In this document: one piece after another, positions 61,723 to 64,000 of the stretch | How the letters are laid out: every line of letters starts with the position of its first letter | How positions within the stretch are numbered: position 1 is the first letter of the stretch | DNA from: Molossus alvarezi | Lineage: Eukaryota > Chordata > Mammalia > Chiroptera > Molossidae | Reading direction: 5' to 3' | DNA: 64,000 nucleotides | NCBI GenBank assembly: GCA_037176705.1 | Contig: CM073895.1 | Span: forward strand, 106,590,551-106,654,550 | Translations under genes and position numbers: made by a program | The notes under the pieces: model-generated | Seen by the model: only the letters and a program-made list of their open reading frames with translations | The model's database searches: none | What the model was told of the DNA's origin: nothing

Positions 61723-63681
61723 TGTTAGAACTCTTCACTTCAGTGGCACCAAAGTCACTTCCATAAAGCCTAGAGCGTGAGGATCCTCAAAGCATCTGTT
61801 CTTTTGCTTAAGTGTTTAAGAAATGTCCATTTGTGAAGGTGGAATCACACTTAAGCTTCGCAGTGTAAGTTTCTTTCCCTTGTTCCAGACAAAGAGACAC
61901 AAGTCTTGCTGGTGCAGTCTTGGATATACTGAACTATGGGCAAAACTCTGTGAGAGCCAGGGGCCACATTCACACAGTGGCATGTTTTTCCCTGGGAAGT
62001 GAAGTACCTTTGCAGGGAAAGTGTGAACAAACATGTTCTAGTCAAACAACTGTTGGAATGAATGAATATTTCCATTTGGGTTAAGTGAATGCACAGATCT
62101 TGAGTAACATGAACACTTTAACGTACATTCTCCTCGTTTTATAGGGAGATCCAGTCATATCATGGAAAGAACCACTAGGACAGAGCACACTTATGTGTAG
62201 AATCAAAAGTTATCCCTTTTTGTGTTCTGTGTTGTTCATGGTTTCAAAGATTGGATCGTCTTGAAGCCCATTTTAAGGCGATACTTGGAAAAAGTTTGGT
62301 TTCTGCTGTAGCAGTTGGTTTCACATGATTCTTACTCAGAACAGTTCACCAACGTATGGCCAAGACTGAATCAATGGAAAGATTGATAACTACTGGTGTC
62401 ACACATGTGCATTCTTGAAGCAGTGAAACTGAACACATCCAAAGTGATGAAGTTGAAACATTGGTTGTCTCCATGCAAGGAGTAAATCCATGAATTGGAA
62501 GACACTGACAATACCAAGGGTTTTTCACACTGAACATCTCTGTGAATGAGAACAAGAGGAGTGTTCTAGAGAAAATGCACTTGTGCAGTGGAGCTGGGTA
62601 TGCATTTCAGTTACGTACACACTAACTATGCCCGGTGTGCAGGGCATACTTTACATTGGAGTGTCAAACAGTGTTGTAAGTAAATGGAGGTGTCTACCTT
62701 CTTTCCTATGTGACCAGGAAAGTCAACCTGTACTAGTTGATGAGGCAGCCTTTCCACATACTACCTTTTAGCCCTGCATATGTGTGTTTGCCTGGAAGTG
62801 TCTATGAGTCATCTTGATATCCAACAAAGGCTGGGCTGCATAAATCAAACACATTGGTTAGGGCAATGTTCAGGTCATGGAAATCTATACCCTATTCAGT
62901 TCTACACACATTCTTTAAAGTTGTGACCGAATGAATCAGTGTCATTCTTGGTTCCATCATACATTTCACTGTTTGTACCGATTTCCTCAAACAACATAAG
63001 GAGAAGATACCTGTTTACTCCTGAGAATTCAAAGTAAACGCTTTCCATCATTGTGAAATGCTGGAATTGTACCTTGTTCATGAATGGAATCTCCCGAACC
63101 TATATTTCTAATTCCCTGTGACAAATTCAGCCTATTTCTTGATAACTGACAAGTACTCAATCCCCTTATTCCACCCATTAGAACAAAAAAGGGATCAATT
63201 TAAAAGAGGGACTGTCAGTCTTTGAACAATGATCATGGATTCACTTGTTTCAAGACTATTTCCCTGAAGATCCTATGGAAATACACAGGCATAGTCAAAA
63301 GTGTTCATGACTGGTGTTCTTTATGTGCAGAATAATAGAATAACATTCAGTTCAAGAGCAGAATGGAAACCTTAATACGGTTGCAGTGTCCAATGGACTG
63401 TTCAGTGGCTCCCTGTTCAAAGAACTGTGTTCTAATAGACAACCTTCTTCAAATAATATTCAAATATTGAGAAAAAGATTCTAGGGCTATACCCGCTTCA
63501 CATGAAATGGAACCACCACTGTTGTTCAGTTTTTCAGATTACGTGTTCTTAGTACAGTTGTTGAAAGTATTGATTTAAGGAAATGTGGCTACCTGACTCT
63601 TGATAGGTCCTTAGATATACTTTTCACTCTAGTTTGATTGTAGGAGAGTGTATACAAACCAAACCTATTCCAAATGAACTG
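61723..63681 (+). repeat. Satellite monomer 23
   Basis: This complete copy is 1,959 bp and nearly identical to monomer 22 after the first few hundred bases. The start ('catctgttcttttgctt') is shared with monomers 20 and 24. The CENP-B-like site at 63491-63507 is decayed (TGAA). Confidence 0.95.
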
Positions 63682-64000
63682 TGTTAAAACTCTTCACTTC
63701 AGTGGCACCAAAGTCACTTCCATAAAGCCTAGAGCGTGAGGATCCTCAAAGCATCTGTTCTTTTGCTTAAGTGTTTAAGAAATGTCCATTTGTGAAGGTG
63801 GAATCACACTTAAGCTTCGCAGTGTAAGTTTCTTTCCCTTGTTCCAGACAAAGAGACACAAGTCTTGCTGGTGCAGTCTTGGATATACTGAACTATGGGC
63901 AAAACTCTGTGAGAGCCAGGGGCCACATTCACACAGTGGCATGTTTTTCCCTGGGAAGTGAAGTACCTTTGCAGGGAAAGTGTGAACAAACATGTTCTAG
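63682..64000 (+). repeat. Satellite monomer 24, cut by the window end
   Basis: The first 319 bp of a further monomer, close to the start of monomer 23 apart from 'gtgttaaaac'. The array continues beyond the window. Confidence 0.95.

Larger units (their letters stand above)
1..64000 (+). repeat. Tandem satellite array, monomer about 1.96 kb, 23 complete copies plus one partial
   Basis: The same sequence recurs head to tail through the whole window. Using the junction before 'gaactcttcacttcagtggc' as an arbitrary phase, monomers begin at 1, 1960, 4196, 6156, 8116, 10077, 12035, 13996, 15956, 17914, 19872, 27948, 36021, 44093, 46053, 48011, 49971, 51929, 53888, 55848, 57806, 59764, 61723 and 63682. 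Uninterrupted copies are 1,958-1,961 bp. Longer intervals are explained by SINE and L1 insertions. Copies differ by scattered substitutions and 1-2 bp indels. Short ORFs on both strands recur only because the DNA recurs. I do not recognise the repeat as a named satellite family or as a derivative of a known transposon. The array runs off both ends of the window. Confidence 0.98.

Noticed and set aside
1..64000. CRISPR array, bacterial operon or phage region
   Set aside because: The periodic repeat is ~1.96 kb with no short repeat-spacer structure. LINE-1, a tRNA-derived SINE and poly(A) tails show a mammalian genome.

Overview
The window is mammalian non-genic heterochromatin, most likely from a bat. 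From end to end it is a tandem satellite array with a monomer of about 1.96 kb (observed 1,958-1,961 bp). There are 23 complete monomers plus 319 bp of a 24th, all in one orientation. I found no host protein-coding gene, rRNA or tRNA gene. The bat assignment rests on four copies of a tRNA-derived SINE that reads like the chiropteran VES family (tRNA-like head, C/T-rich body with repeated CTCTCT, A-rich tail next to an inverted TATCCTC/GAGGATA end). Each L1 is a typical mammalian LINE-1. Species cannot be fixed from the sequence.

Layout. (1) 1-19871: monomers 1-10, with one SINE on the minus strand in monomer 2. (2) 19872-44092: three consecutive 8.07-kb units (8,076, 8,073 and 8,072 bp). Each is one monomer carrying the same SINE and the same full-length L1 at the same two sites. 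One SINE insertion and one L1 insertion were therefore trapped in a monomer, and the whole 8-kb unit was then multiplied as part of the satellite. (3) 44093-64000: monomers 14-24, a distinguishable sequence subfamily showing dimer-like and recent monomer-by-monomer homogenisation.

Most notable signal: at about monomer position 1,769-1,785, on the minus strand, there is a 17-bp site (TTTCGTGTGAAGCGGGT). It fits the essential CENP-B box core NTTCGNNNNANNCGGGN at all nine fixed positions and matches 14 of 17 positions of the full primate consensus. The core is intact in 12 of 23 monomers. In most of the other 11 it is lost by CpG-type changes. This makes the array a candidate centromeric satellite with an unusually long monomer.

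The three L1 copies (5.83-5.84 kb) have a 5' UTR with a YY1-like motif, an intact ORF1, and an ORF2 with intact endonuclease and reverse transcriptase motifs but a shared in-frame TAG at codon 1053. Copies B and C share a further 1-bp frameshift. The L1 tail contains a 25-bp copy of the element's own ORF2 sequence, suggesting a template jump during insertion. Nothing here acts as a gene system in the ordinary sense. The biology is satellite turnover, retroelement capture and possible centromere-protein binding.
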